From positions 1 to 10,464 of the forward strand of contig CAMWOK010000081.1 of the NCBI GenBank assembly GCA_947175845.1: DNA of 10,464 nucleotides. Direction: 5' to 3'. The position numbers and the translations under genes are program-made. Of this stretch, positions 1-6,703 are shown in pieces (position 1 is the stretch's first letter; the number at the start of each line of letters is the position of its first letter). The stretch comes from an uncultured Lachnospiraceae bacterium. Lineage in GTDB: Bacteria; Bacillota; Clostridia; Lachnospirales; Lachnospiraceae. The notes under the pieces are model-generated. The model searched no databases. It worked only from the letters and a program-made list of their open reading frames with translations, and had not been told where the DNA came from.

Positions 1-88
1 CCTTTTTCCAGAAAATCTTTTTTATTTTCCCCTTGACATTTCACCAAATTGCTTCACAATGAGTTGGTTGTTCATATTGTTCCCTGTT

Positions 89-1012
89 TTATCCTTTTAC
101 TGCGCCCACAATAACGCCCTTGGTAATATATTTCTGGGCAAAAGGATAGAGCAGAATAATAGGGCCGATCGTGACACAGATGGTTGCCATCTTGGTGGTT
201 TCCAGCGGGATGTTGATGTTGTATCCCAGCGAGGCGTTGGCCTGGTTTGCGATAAACTGTACGTTGGCGAGCATGTTGTAGAGATAGTACTGCAGCGGGT
301 AGAGCTGCTGCCGGTTCACAAACATCAGCGCCAGGTAGTAGTCATTCCAGTAGCTTAAGGCGTAGAACAGCCCTACAGTCACCAGGCCGACCTTGGCCAG
401 CGGAAAATAGATAACCCGGAAAATCCTCAGGTAGCTCGCTCCGTCAATCTTGGCGGCCTCCGCCAGTTCCTCCGGGATGGACTTGAAGAAATTGCGCAGC
501 AGAAATACATTGAATGCATTCATGCAGCAGGGCAGGATCAGTGCCAGAAAGCTGTCGGTCAAATGATAATATTTTGTGCACATAATGTACCAGGGCAGCA
601 GGCCCGCAGAGAAAATCATGGGAATGTACAAAAACATGTTCAGGGCGCTTCTGGGCTTAAATTCCCGCACGTTCAACACGTAGGCAAAGGATGCGGAGAT
701 CACGACGGACAGCAGCGTTCCTGCCACGGTGACAGCGATGGTGACACAGTAGGCGTTGAGAATGTTTTTTCCAAGCGAACCCAGGATAGTTTGGTACGCC
801 TCCAGGCTGAACTGCTTTGGAATCACGCGGTAGCCGTGGACGGTGACCGCCACTTCCGCGGAGAAGGAAGTTCCCACTGCCAAAAGCAGCGGATAGAGGC
901 ATACCACGGCAAACAGACCGATAAAGAGATAGAAAAATATCTGCAAAAACCGGTCGGATGCAGATGGTTTTATGTGGTTTCTGCCTTTGTTTTTTACAGT
1001 TGTTTCAGTCAT
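89..1012 (-). CDS. LplC-type carbohydrate ABC transporter permease (MalG/COG0395 family)
   Basis: This is an inner-membrane permease subunit of a sugar or oligosaccharide importer, 307 residues, a normal length for the family. Six hydrophobic segments are visible at about residues 24-46, 85-112, 124-144, 155-172, 207-225 and 276-293. The cytoplasmic EAA loop that docks on the ATPase is clear at 181-204 (EELAEAAKIDGASYLRIFRV). The ending KGVIVGAVKG is typical of the LplC/YtcP branch. The ATG is preceded by AGGAGG at 1018-1023, which overlaps the TAG stop of the upstream permease, so the two are probably translationally coupled and form a heterodimer. The substrate cannot be read from the sequence. 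LplB/LplC systems usually take up complex oligosaccharides and share a genome-wide MsmX-like ATPase. The TAA is followed by 88 bases with no gene I can support before the window edge. Confidence 0.95.
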   Translation of the reverse strand: MTETTVKNKGRNHIKPSASDRFLQIFFYLFIGLFAVVCLYPLLLAVGTSFSAEVAVTVHGYRVIPKQFSLEAYQTILGSLGKNILNAYCVTIAVTVAGTLLSVVISASFAYVLNVREFKPRSALNMFLYIPMIFSAGLLPWYIMCTKYYHLTDSFLALILPCCMNAFNVFLLRNFFKSIPEELAEAAKIDGASYLRIFRVIYFPLAKVGLVTVGLFYALSYWNDYYLALMFVNRQQLYPLQYYLYNMLANVQFIANQANASLGYNINIPLETTKMATICVTIGPIILLYPFAQKYITKGVIVGAVKG

Positions 1013-1021
1013 GATATCCTC

Positions 1022-1990
1022 CTAAAATAAACGGTATTCTTTGTCAAATTTTCCGACGAGCCAGTTTGAGAACAGCACAAGAGCAAATCCGAACATGGAC
1101 TGGTAAAGTCCGACGGCGGAGCCCATGACAAAATCACCCATGCCGATAACCGAACGGTACACGTAAGTATCTATGATATCCGTGGTTTCGAGCAGCATGG
1201 AGGACAGGTTGGTGATGGACATCATCATGGTCAGATCGCCGCTCATAATTTTTCCGATGGACAGCAGAAACAGGATGATGATCGTAGGTTTTAAAAGAGG
1301 AAGTGTGATGTAGCGGATGCGCTTCCACAGATTCGCCCCGTCCACCTGGGCCGACTCGTACAGGGAGGTGTCGAAACCGGCGATGGTGGAGAAGTAGATG
1401 ATGCCGCTGTATCCTGCGCCTTTCCAGATATTGCAGAGGGTGAGGATAAAACGCCAGTATTTGGGGTCGTTGTAGAAATCCACGCGCTCCATGCCCAGCC
1501 GGACAAGCACGTTGTTGATGGTGCCGCCGTCGTAGTTTAGAAGTGCGCGCAGAATGCCGCCTGCCACAACCCATGAGATAAAGTAGGGCATGATGGACAG
1601 GGACTGTGTTATTTTGAGATATTTTTTGTGGCGGATTTCGTTGAACATCACCGCCAGCATCACCGCGACGGCAGTGCCGAACACCGTGTAAAAAAGATTG
1701 AGGATAATGGTATTCTGGGTTGCTCTCCACGCCTTGGAAAAGTTGGAGAAAAAGAATTCAAAATTTTTGAAGCCAACCCAGGGACTCCCAAAGATTCCAT
1801 CTTTATAATTGTAATCTTTGAAGACAATGACAAGGCCGCTCATGGGGATATAGGCAAACATCAGAGTGAGCGCTATTCCCGGGAGCGCGAGCAGCCAAAG
1901 CTGATAATATTTCAGAAAATGACCCAAAATGCGGCCATGGGGGCGGGGACTCCCGCCCGGATTTTGTTTTTGTCGAGATGCGGACATCAT
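1022..1990 (-). CDS. LplB-type carbohydrate ABC transporter permease (COG4209 family)
   Basis: This is the first permease subunit of the importer, 322 residues. It has a short basic N-terminus and hydrophobic segments at about 30-49, 95-117, 133-152, 184-203, 233-249 and 292-312. The EAA loop is at 211-230 (YESAQVDGANLWKRIRYITL). The stretch MPYFISWVVAGGILRALLN (about 134-152) and the following GGTINN are typical of LplB-like proteins rather than MalF. Two ATGs are adjacent. The first (1988-1990) is chosen because it lies 7 bases from an AGGAGG ribosome binding site at 1998-2003. It is the partner of the downstream LplC-type permease and sits downstream of the AraC-type regulator on the same strand. 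That fits the common regulator-permease-permease-binding protein order in Firmicutes. The substrate is unknown. Confidence 0.95.
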   Translation of the reverse strand: MMSASRQKQNPGGSPRPHGRILGHFLKYYQLWLLALPGIALTLMFAYIPMSGLVIVFKDYNYKDGIFGSPWVGFKNFEFFFSNFSKAWRATQNTIILNLFYTVFGTAVAVMLAVMFNEIRHKKYLKITQSLSIMPYFISWVVAGGILRALLNYDGGTINNVLVRLGMERVDFYNDPKYWRFILTLCNIWKGAGYSGIIYFSTIAGFDTSLYESAQVDGANLWKRIRYITLPLLKPTIIILFLLSIGKIMSGDLTMMMSITNLSSMLLETTDIIDTYVYRSVIGMGDFVMGSAVGLYQSMFGFALVLFSNWLVGKFDKEYRLF

Positions 1991-2000
1991 GGCAATTCCT

Positions 2001-2020
2001 CCTTACATTTTCGTGTAAGG
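2001..2020 (-). promoter_or_regulatory. Inverted repeat over the ribosome binding site of the LplB-type permease
   Basis: A perfect 7-base inverted repeat (CCTTACA / TGTAAGG, arms 2014-2020 and 2001-2007) flanks a 6-base loop. In a minus-strand transcript the 3' arm contains the AAGG of the permease's AAGGAGG ribosome binding site, so folding would partly hide it. Alternatively it is a DNA operator: the likely transcription start of the candidate promoter (about 2016) falls inside the dyad. The symmetry is directly visible; either function is inference. Confidence 0.5.
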
Positions 2021-2022
2021 TG

Positions 2023-2051
2023 AAATTATCATGCGTCTGCAAGGGTTTCAA
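2023..2051 (-). promoter_or_regulatory. Candidate promoter of the permease operon
   Basis: On the minus strand, TTGAAA (2046-2051) is followed after 17 bases by TAATTT (2023-2028). The latter is preceded by TG one base upstream, as in extended -10 promoters. The match to the sigma-A consensus is moderate. It lies in the 116-base gap between the regulator stop and the permease start, and I see no terminator hairpin there. The permeases could therefore be transcribed both from here and by read-through from the regulator gene. Confidence 0.35.
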
Positions 2052-2106
2052 TCCAAACTATTTGTGATAGTGAAAAATTCCTGCAAAATGCCGATATCAA
2101 ATTTTT

Positions 2107-4410
2107 TTACTCCTGTAAAAACATTGTACTGCGGGCACTTTTTTTGCGGAACTGGCCTGGTGTGATGCCATATTTTTTCTTGAAGGTCGCCGTGAAGTAG
2201 GAGGCGTTGGAGTACCCGACCATCTCGCAGATTTCCTGGATACTCTTGTTCTGCTCCCGCAGCAGGATCTTTCCGGCCTCCTCGATGCGTAGGGTGGCAA
2301 GGTAATCGGGGAATGCATATCCGCTGCGCTCGTTGAAGAGCCTGCTGAAGTAGGACGGTGTGATGTGGAACTGTTCTGCGATAAACTGCGCGCTGATGTT
2401 GGGGTTTGCATAGTTTGTCCGCAGATACTGAAGCGCCTGGTCAACCACGTCCTCGCGCTCTCCCTGCCTTGCCTTGTCGAGCGCGCTGCACACCTTGTCG
2501 AGCATCCTGGAAAACCATTCCCACGTGTCGTCCAGATAGTCGTACGCGTCGAGCTGTGCACGCAGTTTCTCGTAGTCGGACAGGGACAGCGTGTCGAAGT
2601 AACAGTTCAGGGAGTTATAGTATCTGAGCATCTCCCCAGACATGTTCAGCAGGGTCTCCCGCGCAGACTGAATGGAGCACTGTTTCAGCTCCTTGATGAT
2701 GACAAGGTATTCTTCCCGGAATTGTTCCCGGTCGCCTTCTTTGAGCCGCAGAAGCAGATTTTTGGTGTCGGCGCTGCCTGTGCCGTGAAGTGCCCTCTGC
2801 GCCATCTCCTCCTCGGTGATGATGGCGTCAATGCCGTACATGTAGCGGTATGCAGTGGCGGCTCTCGCCATGCGGTACATGGCCGCCAGATCCCCGAATC
2901 CTGTTTTCTCGCTGCTGATTCCGGCGTCCAGACCGATGTACACAAGTTCCCTTGTGACGGAAAAAATTTCTCTGATTTTTGTGCAGAGCAGTTCCGGCAA
3001 AACGGGTTCTTCCATAAAAAGCAAAACGGCTGTGTACTCCTCGTCGACGGGATGGACCAGGACATCTCCCAGAGGCTTCATCACCTGTTCCGTGACGCTG
3101 GTAATGGTCTGCAGGGCAAATGTGATGGCATCCTCCGTGTGGTTTTCGTGCAAATCTTTCATATCGCTGATGCGCAGACAGACGGCCCGGCTGTGTATTC
3201 CGGGCTTTCCATATGTTTCCTCCACCCACTCCGGCAGTTTTGACTGCAAGGATGTGCTGCTCAGATAATGTGTTAGCTCCTTCTGTTCTCTTAAAAGGTT
3301 CATGTCGCTCACCGTCTGGAACATGGTGCGGAATGTCTGGACAATGCTGGAAAGTTCCGTGTTTCCAATGCGGCCGGATATGGATTCCAGCGTCTGTCCG
3401 GCCGCGTTTGCGGGGTCGGTGGTCCGGATGACGGCGTCGATGGGATAGTAGACCCAGTTGGACATCCCAAAGGCGAACAGAAGTAACAGCAAGACCAGCA
3501 GAAGCACGATACCGATAAAGGTAAAGCGCATCTGATTGATGGATACAGCCACATATTTATATGGAAGAAAATGCATGAGGTAGAAGCCGTTTTCCATATT
3601 GACACAGGAAACGAGAAACCTGTGACCGGAAAGCTGCAGCACTTCTGCCTGGCGGAGTCTGCCGCTTTCCGGAGCGGCCAAAAAGGATGGAAGCGTGAGC
3701 TGTTCTCCTTTGGCATACCCCTCTCCGCAGGCATAGATTACAGTTCCTTGGGCATCTGCGAGCAGATACTGCTCTCCGCCGAGCAGTGAGGGAAAGATTT
3801 CATCCATGGCCTTACCGATGTCCATGCTGATGAGAATGCCGCTGTTCTTCTCGCCGGTGTGCGGATTGAGTTCCCCGTCCGTGAGGTACAGCAGGGTTTG
3901 GCTCTTTCCGTAAATATCAATATAGTACTCAGCGCCGTACGCGCCAAAACGGCTCTGATGGAACGTTTCAATCATCATCTGATCCGCAGATTTTCCCAGT
4001 GGATAGGCAGGATTGCTGCATTTGATCAGATAGTCGCTCCCCTTTAGGACATAGATGGACTGAAACAGCGGTTCGACCGTGACCATATTCAGGACTTCCC
4101 GCGCGGCGATGTTCATGTCACTGTCCCACGAAAAAGTGTCCTTGGCAAGCGCTTTTTGGATGTAGTTGTCATTTCTGAGCACCTTCATGGTGTTTGACAT
4201 CCGGTCAATCATGTTGTTCACAATCAGGGAGGACGCGTAGAGCATGCTGCTGTCATTCTGTTTTTCCGACGCAATGCGGTTTGACTTAAACCAGTAAAAT
4301 CCGCCGATACATGCAAAAAAGATGCAGATGGCCGGCAGAATAAACACAGCGCGAAACATATTCATAAATATTTTCTTTCCACGGTATCGGTCGAACAGGC
4401 TTTTAAACAT
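2107..4410 (-). CDS. Membrane-bound AraC-family regulator with extracellular Cache-like sensor domain
   Basis: This is a one-component transmembrane transcription regulator of about 767 residues. A basic N-terminus leads into a membrane helix at about 19-41. An extracytoplasmic sensor of about 250 residues of dCache type follows, then a second helix at about 297-317 and a HAMP-like linker (WVYYPIDAVIRTTDP). A middle cytoplasmic region comes next, and the protein ends in a two-helix-turn-helix AraC domain over roughly the last 100 residues. In that domain, ISAQFIAEQFHITPSYFSRL and IQEICEMVGYSNASYFTATF are the two HTH halves. There is no receiver domain. An ATG at 4435-4437 would add nine residues, but the ATG at 4408-4410 sits 5 bases after GAAAGGAG (4416-4423), so I prefer it. 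By position it should sense an extracellular sugar-related signal and control the two permease genes. The ligand and target site are not identifiable here. Confidence 0.92.
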   Translation of the reverse strand: MFKSLFDRYRGKKIFMNMFRAVFILPAICIFFACIGGFYWFKSNRIASEKQNDSSMLYASSLIVNNMIDRMSNTMKVLRNDNYIQKALAKDTFSWDSDMNIAAREVLNMVTVEPLFQSIYVLKGSDYLIKCSNPAYPLGKSADQMMIETFHQSRFGAYGAEYYIDIYGKSQTLLYLTDGELNPHTGEKNSGILISMDIGKAMDEIFPSLLGGEQYLLADAQGTVIYACGEGYAKGEQLTLPSFLAAPESGRLRQAEVLQLSGHRFLVSCVNMENGFYLMHFLPYKYVAVSINQMRFTFIGIVLLLVLLLLLFAFGMSNWVYYPIDAVIRTTDPANAAGQTLESISGRIGNTELSSIVQTFRTMFQTVSDMNLLREQKELTHYLSSTSLQSKLPEWVEETYGKPGIHSRAVCLRISDMKDLHENHTEDAITFALQTITSVTEQVMKPLGDVLVHPVDEEYTAVLLFMEEPVLPELLCTKIREIFSVTRELVYIGLDAGISSEKTGFGDLAAMYRMARAATAYRYMYGIDAIITEEEMAQRALHGTGSADTKNLLLRLKEGDREQFREEYLVIIKELKQCSIQSARETLLNMSGEMLRYYNSLNCYFDTLSLSDYEKLRAQLDAYDYLDDTWEWFSRMLDKVCSALDKARQGEREDVVDQALQYLRTNYANPNISAQFIAEQFHITPSYFSRLFNERSGYAFPDYLATLRIEEAGKILLREQNKSIQEICEMVGYSNASYFTATFKKKYGITPGQFRKKSARSTMFLQE

Positions 4411-4446
4411 ATGTGCTCCTTTCGCGTTTGATGACATTTTTGTACA

Positions 4447-4478
4447 ATTATCCTACCATTTACAGCGCAGAATAACAA
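4447..4478 (-). promoter_or_regulatory. Candidate promoter of the AraC-type regulator
   Basis: On the minus strand TTGTTA (4473-4478) is separated by 17 bases from TAGGAT (4450-4455). An alternative -10 GATAAT (4447-4452) overlaps it. Each hexamer matches the sigma-A consensus at only four or five positions, so this is a weak call. It is supported mainly by its location 40-70 bases upstream of the preferred start codon. Confidence 0.3.
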
Positions 4479-4512
4479 TGACAGATTTTTACAGTAATAT
4501 CAAATTCCTGAC

Positions 4513-4541
4513 TATACAATCCCCATATTATGGAATATAAT
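4513..4541 (+). promoter_or_regulatory. Promoter of the MoxR-DUF58-DUF4129 operon
   Basis: TATACA (4513-4518) and a perfect TATAAT (4536-4541) are separated by exactly 17 bases. This predicts a start near 4548 and a leader of about 96 bases. The spacer contains an 11-base inverted repeat, CCATA-T-TATGG (4523-4533). That could be an operator or simply a feature of AT-rich promoter DNA. It is the best sigma-A-like promoter in the window. Confidence 0.6.
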
Positions 4542-4643
4542 GAATTACAAAGGATGCAAGTTTTTCTTGCGGTAGACGACAGAGCGTGAGGGGATTTTTG
4601 CAGAGCCTTGCGGACAGACAGAGTAGAATGTGGAGGGAGAGCG

Positions 4644-5573
4644 ATGGGGACAGGCAGTGTGGTATTATCGAAAATTGAACAGAACGTGTCAAAGGTCATG
4701 ATCGGCAAGCAGGATGTGACGAGACTGCTTCTGGCAGCGATCGCGGCGGGCGGGCATGTCCTGCTCGAGGACGTTCCGGGGACGGGCAAGACGGTGCTTG
4801 CGCGTGCGCTCGCAAAGTCGATGGGCTGCGGCTTTGAGCGGGTGCAGTTCACGCCGGATCTGCTCCCGAGCGATGTGACAGGACTGTCATTTTTTAACCA
4901 GGAGAAGGGCGCGTTCACCTTCAGGGAGGGGCCGGTGTTCACGAACATCCTGCTGGCGGACGAGATCAACCGCGCCACGCCGCGCACCCAGTCGAGCCTG
5001 CTCGAGTGCATGGCGGAGGGACAGGTGACGGTGGACGGGGAGACGCGCGTGCTCGAGGCGCCGTTTTTTGTCATTGCCACGCAGAATCCGGTGGAGACGA
5101 TCGGCTGTTTTCCGCTGCCGGAGGCGCAGCTTGACCGCTTTCTCATGAAGATACAGATGGGCGGGCTGAGCATGGAGCAGGAGCGCGCGATGATAGACCG
5201 CTTTATCACCGCGGAGCCGCTCGCGGAAATCGGCGCGGTGTGCAGCGCGGAGGATATCAGAAGTCTCCAGGAGCAGTGCCGCGAAGTCCACGTGCACGAC
5301 GACCTGCGGGACTACATCGTGGCGCTGGTGCAGGCGACCCGAAAAAATAAGGCGGGTGTGAGTCCGCGCGGGACGCTCGCGCTCCTGCGCGCGTCGCAGG
5401 GGTATGCGCTGGTGCACGGGCGGGATTATATCGTGCCGGAGGATATCAAGGAGGTGGCGCACTGTGTGCTGTGCCACCGCCTGATCGGTGAGTTTGACGA
5501 CATACAGAAATCAGCGGCGGTGACGGGAATTTTAAACAGCGTGGCACTGCCGACAGAGGATTGGAAAAGATGA
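4644..5573 (+). CDS. MoxR-family AAA+ ATPase
   Basis: This is a cytoplasmic AAA+ ATPase of 309 residues, the normal length for MoxR proteins, which are thought to act as chaperone-like remodelling ATPases on envelope or vWA-containing partners. Visible motifs are Walker A (VPGTGKT, about 44-50), Walker B (ILLADEIN, about 102-109), sensor 1 (ATQNP, about 145-149) and the family signature PLPEAQLDRFLM (about 157-168). A C-terminal lid contains SPRGTLALLRA, where the arginine is the probable sensor 2. A longer reading from TTG 4608 is possible, but ATG 4644 lies just after GGAGGGAG (4632-4639) and begins where MoxR homologues usually do. Its TGA overlaps the next gene's ATG (ATGA at 5570-5573), so it is translationally coupled to the DUF58 gene, its standard partner. 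Confidence 0.95.
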   Translation: MGTGSVVLSKIEQNVSKVMIGKQDVTRLLLAAIAAGGHVLLEDVPGTGKTVLARALAKSMGCGFERVQFTPDLLPSDVTGLSFFNQEKGAFTFREGPVFTNILLADEINRATPRTQSSLLECMAEGQVTVDGETRVLEAPFFVIATQNPVETIGCFPLPEAQLDRFLMKIQMGGLSMEQERAMIDRFITAEPLAEIGAVCSAEDIRSLQEQCREVHVHDDLRDYIVALVQATRKNKAGVSPRGTLALLRASQGYALVHGRDYIVPEDIKEVAHCVLCHRLIGEFDDIQKSAAVTGILNSVALPTEDWKR

Positions 5574-6703
5574 TCATTGTGTTATTGCTGGGAGTGCTGA
5601 CCGTCAGTGCCCTGTGGGAGCTGTATTACCGACACCGGTGGGCGCAGGATGTCAGCGTGAGGCTGTGGTTTGAGACGGACGCAGTGTACGCGGGACAGGA
5701 GACAAAGCTCTACGAGGTGATTGAGAACCGCAAACACATGCCGGTCCCGGTGCTCGAGGTGGGCTTTCACACCAGGAGGGAGCTTGACTTTGCGGATGTT
5801 GAGAACACGAACGTCAGTGACTTTCTGTACAAGAGGGATGTGTTTTCGGTGCTCGGCAGACAGAAAATCACAAGGGAGATTCCTGTGAAGTGCACGAAGC
5901 GCGGGCGGTATCTTGCGAGTGACGCGGACATCACTACGCACACCCTTTTATATAGGAAGCATTACAGCAGGGCAGTCGGGACGCAGGCAGAGATTTATGT
6001 GTATCCAAAAATGACAGATGTGTCAGAAATCGAGACCGTGTGCGAGCGAATGCTGGGGACACTGCAGTGCGCAAAGAGGCTTTACGAGAACCCGTTTGCC
6101 TTTCGGACTATCCGCAGTTATACTGCGGACGACCCCATGAAGACCATCAACTGGAAGGCGAGCGCAAAGACAGGCGCCCTCATGGTCAACACGTTCGACT
6201 CCGTGCGCTCCCAGAAGGCAATGATCTTTCTGGATGTGGAGGACACGGGCATCCTCAAATACGAGGATCTTGTGGAGGAGAGCATTGCGCTTGCGGCGAC
6301 GGTGATGCGCAGGCTGCTGCGCCAGAATATTGAGACCGGATTTGTCTTTAACGGCAACAGCAGCGCGGTGTTTCTGCCGTCAAACAACAAAGGAAACCGC
6401 ATTGTCCTCGAGCGTATGCTCGCGGAGTACGACAAAGAGGACGGTGCGGAGACGTTCGGGCCGCTTGTGGAGCGGCTCTTTTCGGATACTTTTCGAAAAA
6501 ATCCGCTCTCTGAGGACACCCTGCTTGTGTTTGTCACCAAAAACTGGAACGACGCGCTTGCGGCGCGCGTCGGGGCCTGTGTCGGAGAGCACAAGGCGCT
6601 GGTTGTCGTTCCCGTGCTGCGCGGCGAGAGGGAGTCTGTCAGAGCGTTTGCAAATCAAAAAGAAAATGTGCACGTGCTGGTGAGGGAGGTGGAGCGCACA
6701 TGA
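5570..6703 (+). CDS. DUF58 domain protein, MoxR partner
   Basis: The protein has 377 residues with one N-terminal membrane helix (about 1-17, MIIVLLLGVLTVSALWE). A mostly beta domain follows, then the DUF58 core at about 181-210 with IRSYTADDPMKTINWKASAK, which matches the family R-x-Y-x-x-x-D-x-x-x-x-I-x-W pattern. A vWA-like segment starts at LDVEDTG (221-227). The usual metal-site D-x-S-x-S is not kept there: Glu and Thr occupy the serine positions. The start is ATG 5570, within an ATGA overlap with the MoxR stop. A TTG at 5561 would be too close to the GAGGA ribosome binding site at 5556-5560. DUF58 proteins are nearly always encoded next to MoxR and are considered envelope-associated. 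The biochemical role is not established. Confidence 0.93.
   Translation: MIIVLLLGVLTVSALWELYYRHRWAQDVSVRLWFETDAVYAGQETKLYEVIENRKHMPVPVLEVGFHTRRELDFADVENTNVSDFLYKRDVFSVLGRQKITREIPVKCTKRGRYLASDADITTHTLLYRKHYSRAVGTQAEIYVYPKMTDVSEIETVCERMLGTLQCAKRLYENPFAFRTIRSYTADDPMKTINWKASAKTGALMVNTFDSVRSQKAMIFLDVEDTGILKYEDLVEESIALAATVMRRLLRQNIETGFVFNGNSSAVFLPSNNKGNRIVLERMLAEYDKEDGAETFGPLVERLFSDTFRKNPLSEDTLLVFVTKNWNDALAARVGACVGEHKALVVVPVLRGERESVRAFANQKENVHVLVREVERT

Noticed and set aside
22..75. Minus-strand 17-codon open frame downstream of the LplC-type permease
   Set aside because: It is very short, with a poor ribosome binding site and no recognisable features; probably chance.
2037..2051. Sequence resembling a CcpA catabolite (cre) site near the permease promoter
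   Set aside because: The half-sites TGAAA and TTGCA are present on the minus strand, but spacing is one base short and the central CG is missing, so it is not a good cre match.
2071..2106. Possible terminator after the AraC-type regulator
   Set aside because: T-rich runs are present but the only hairpin candidate has a 3-base stem, too weak for a Rho-independent terminator.
2365..3243. Plus-strand open frame of 292 residues opposite the AraC-type regulator
   Set aside because: The opposite strand encodes recognisable AraC HTH motifs and membrane helices; this frame shows no domain and looks like a shadow.
4460..5209. Long minus-strand open frame of 249 residues opposite the MoxR gene
   Set aside because: It lies opposite conserved MoxR motifs, is Ser/Arg/Pro-rich as expected for an antisense shadow of GC-rich coding DNA, and would cover the divergent promoters.
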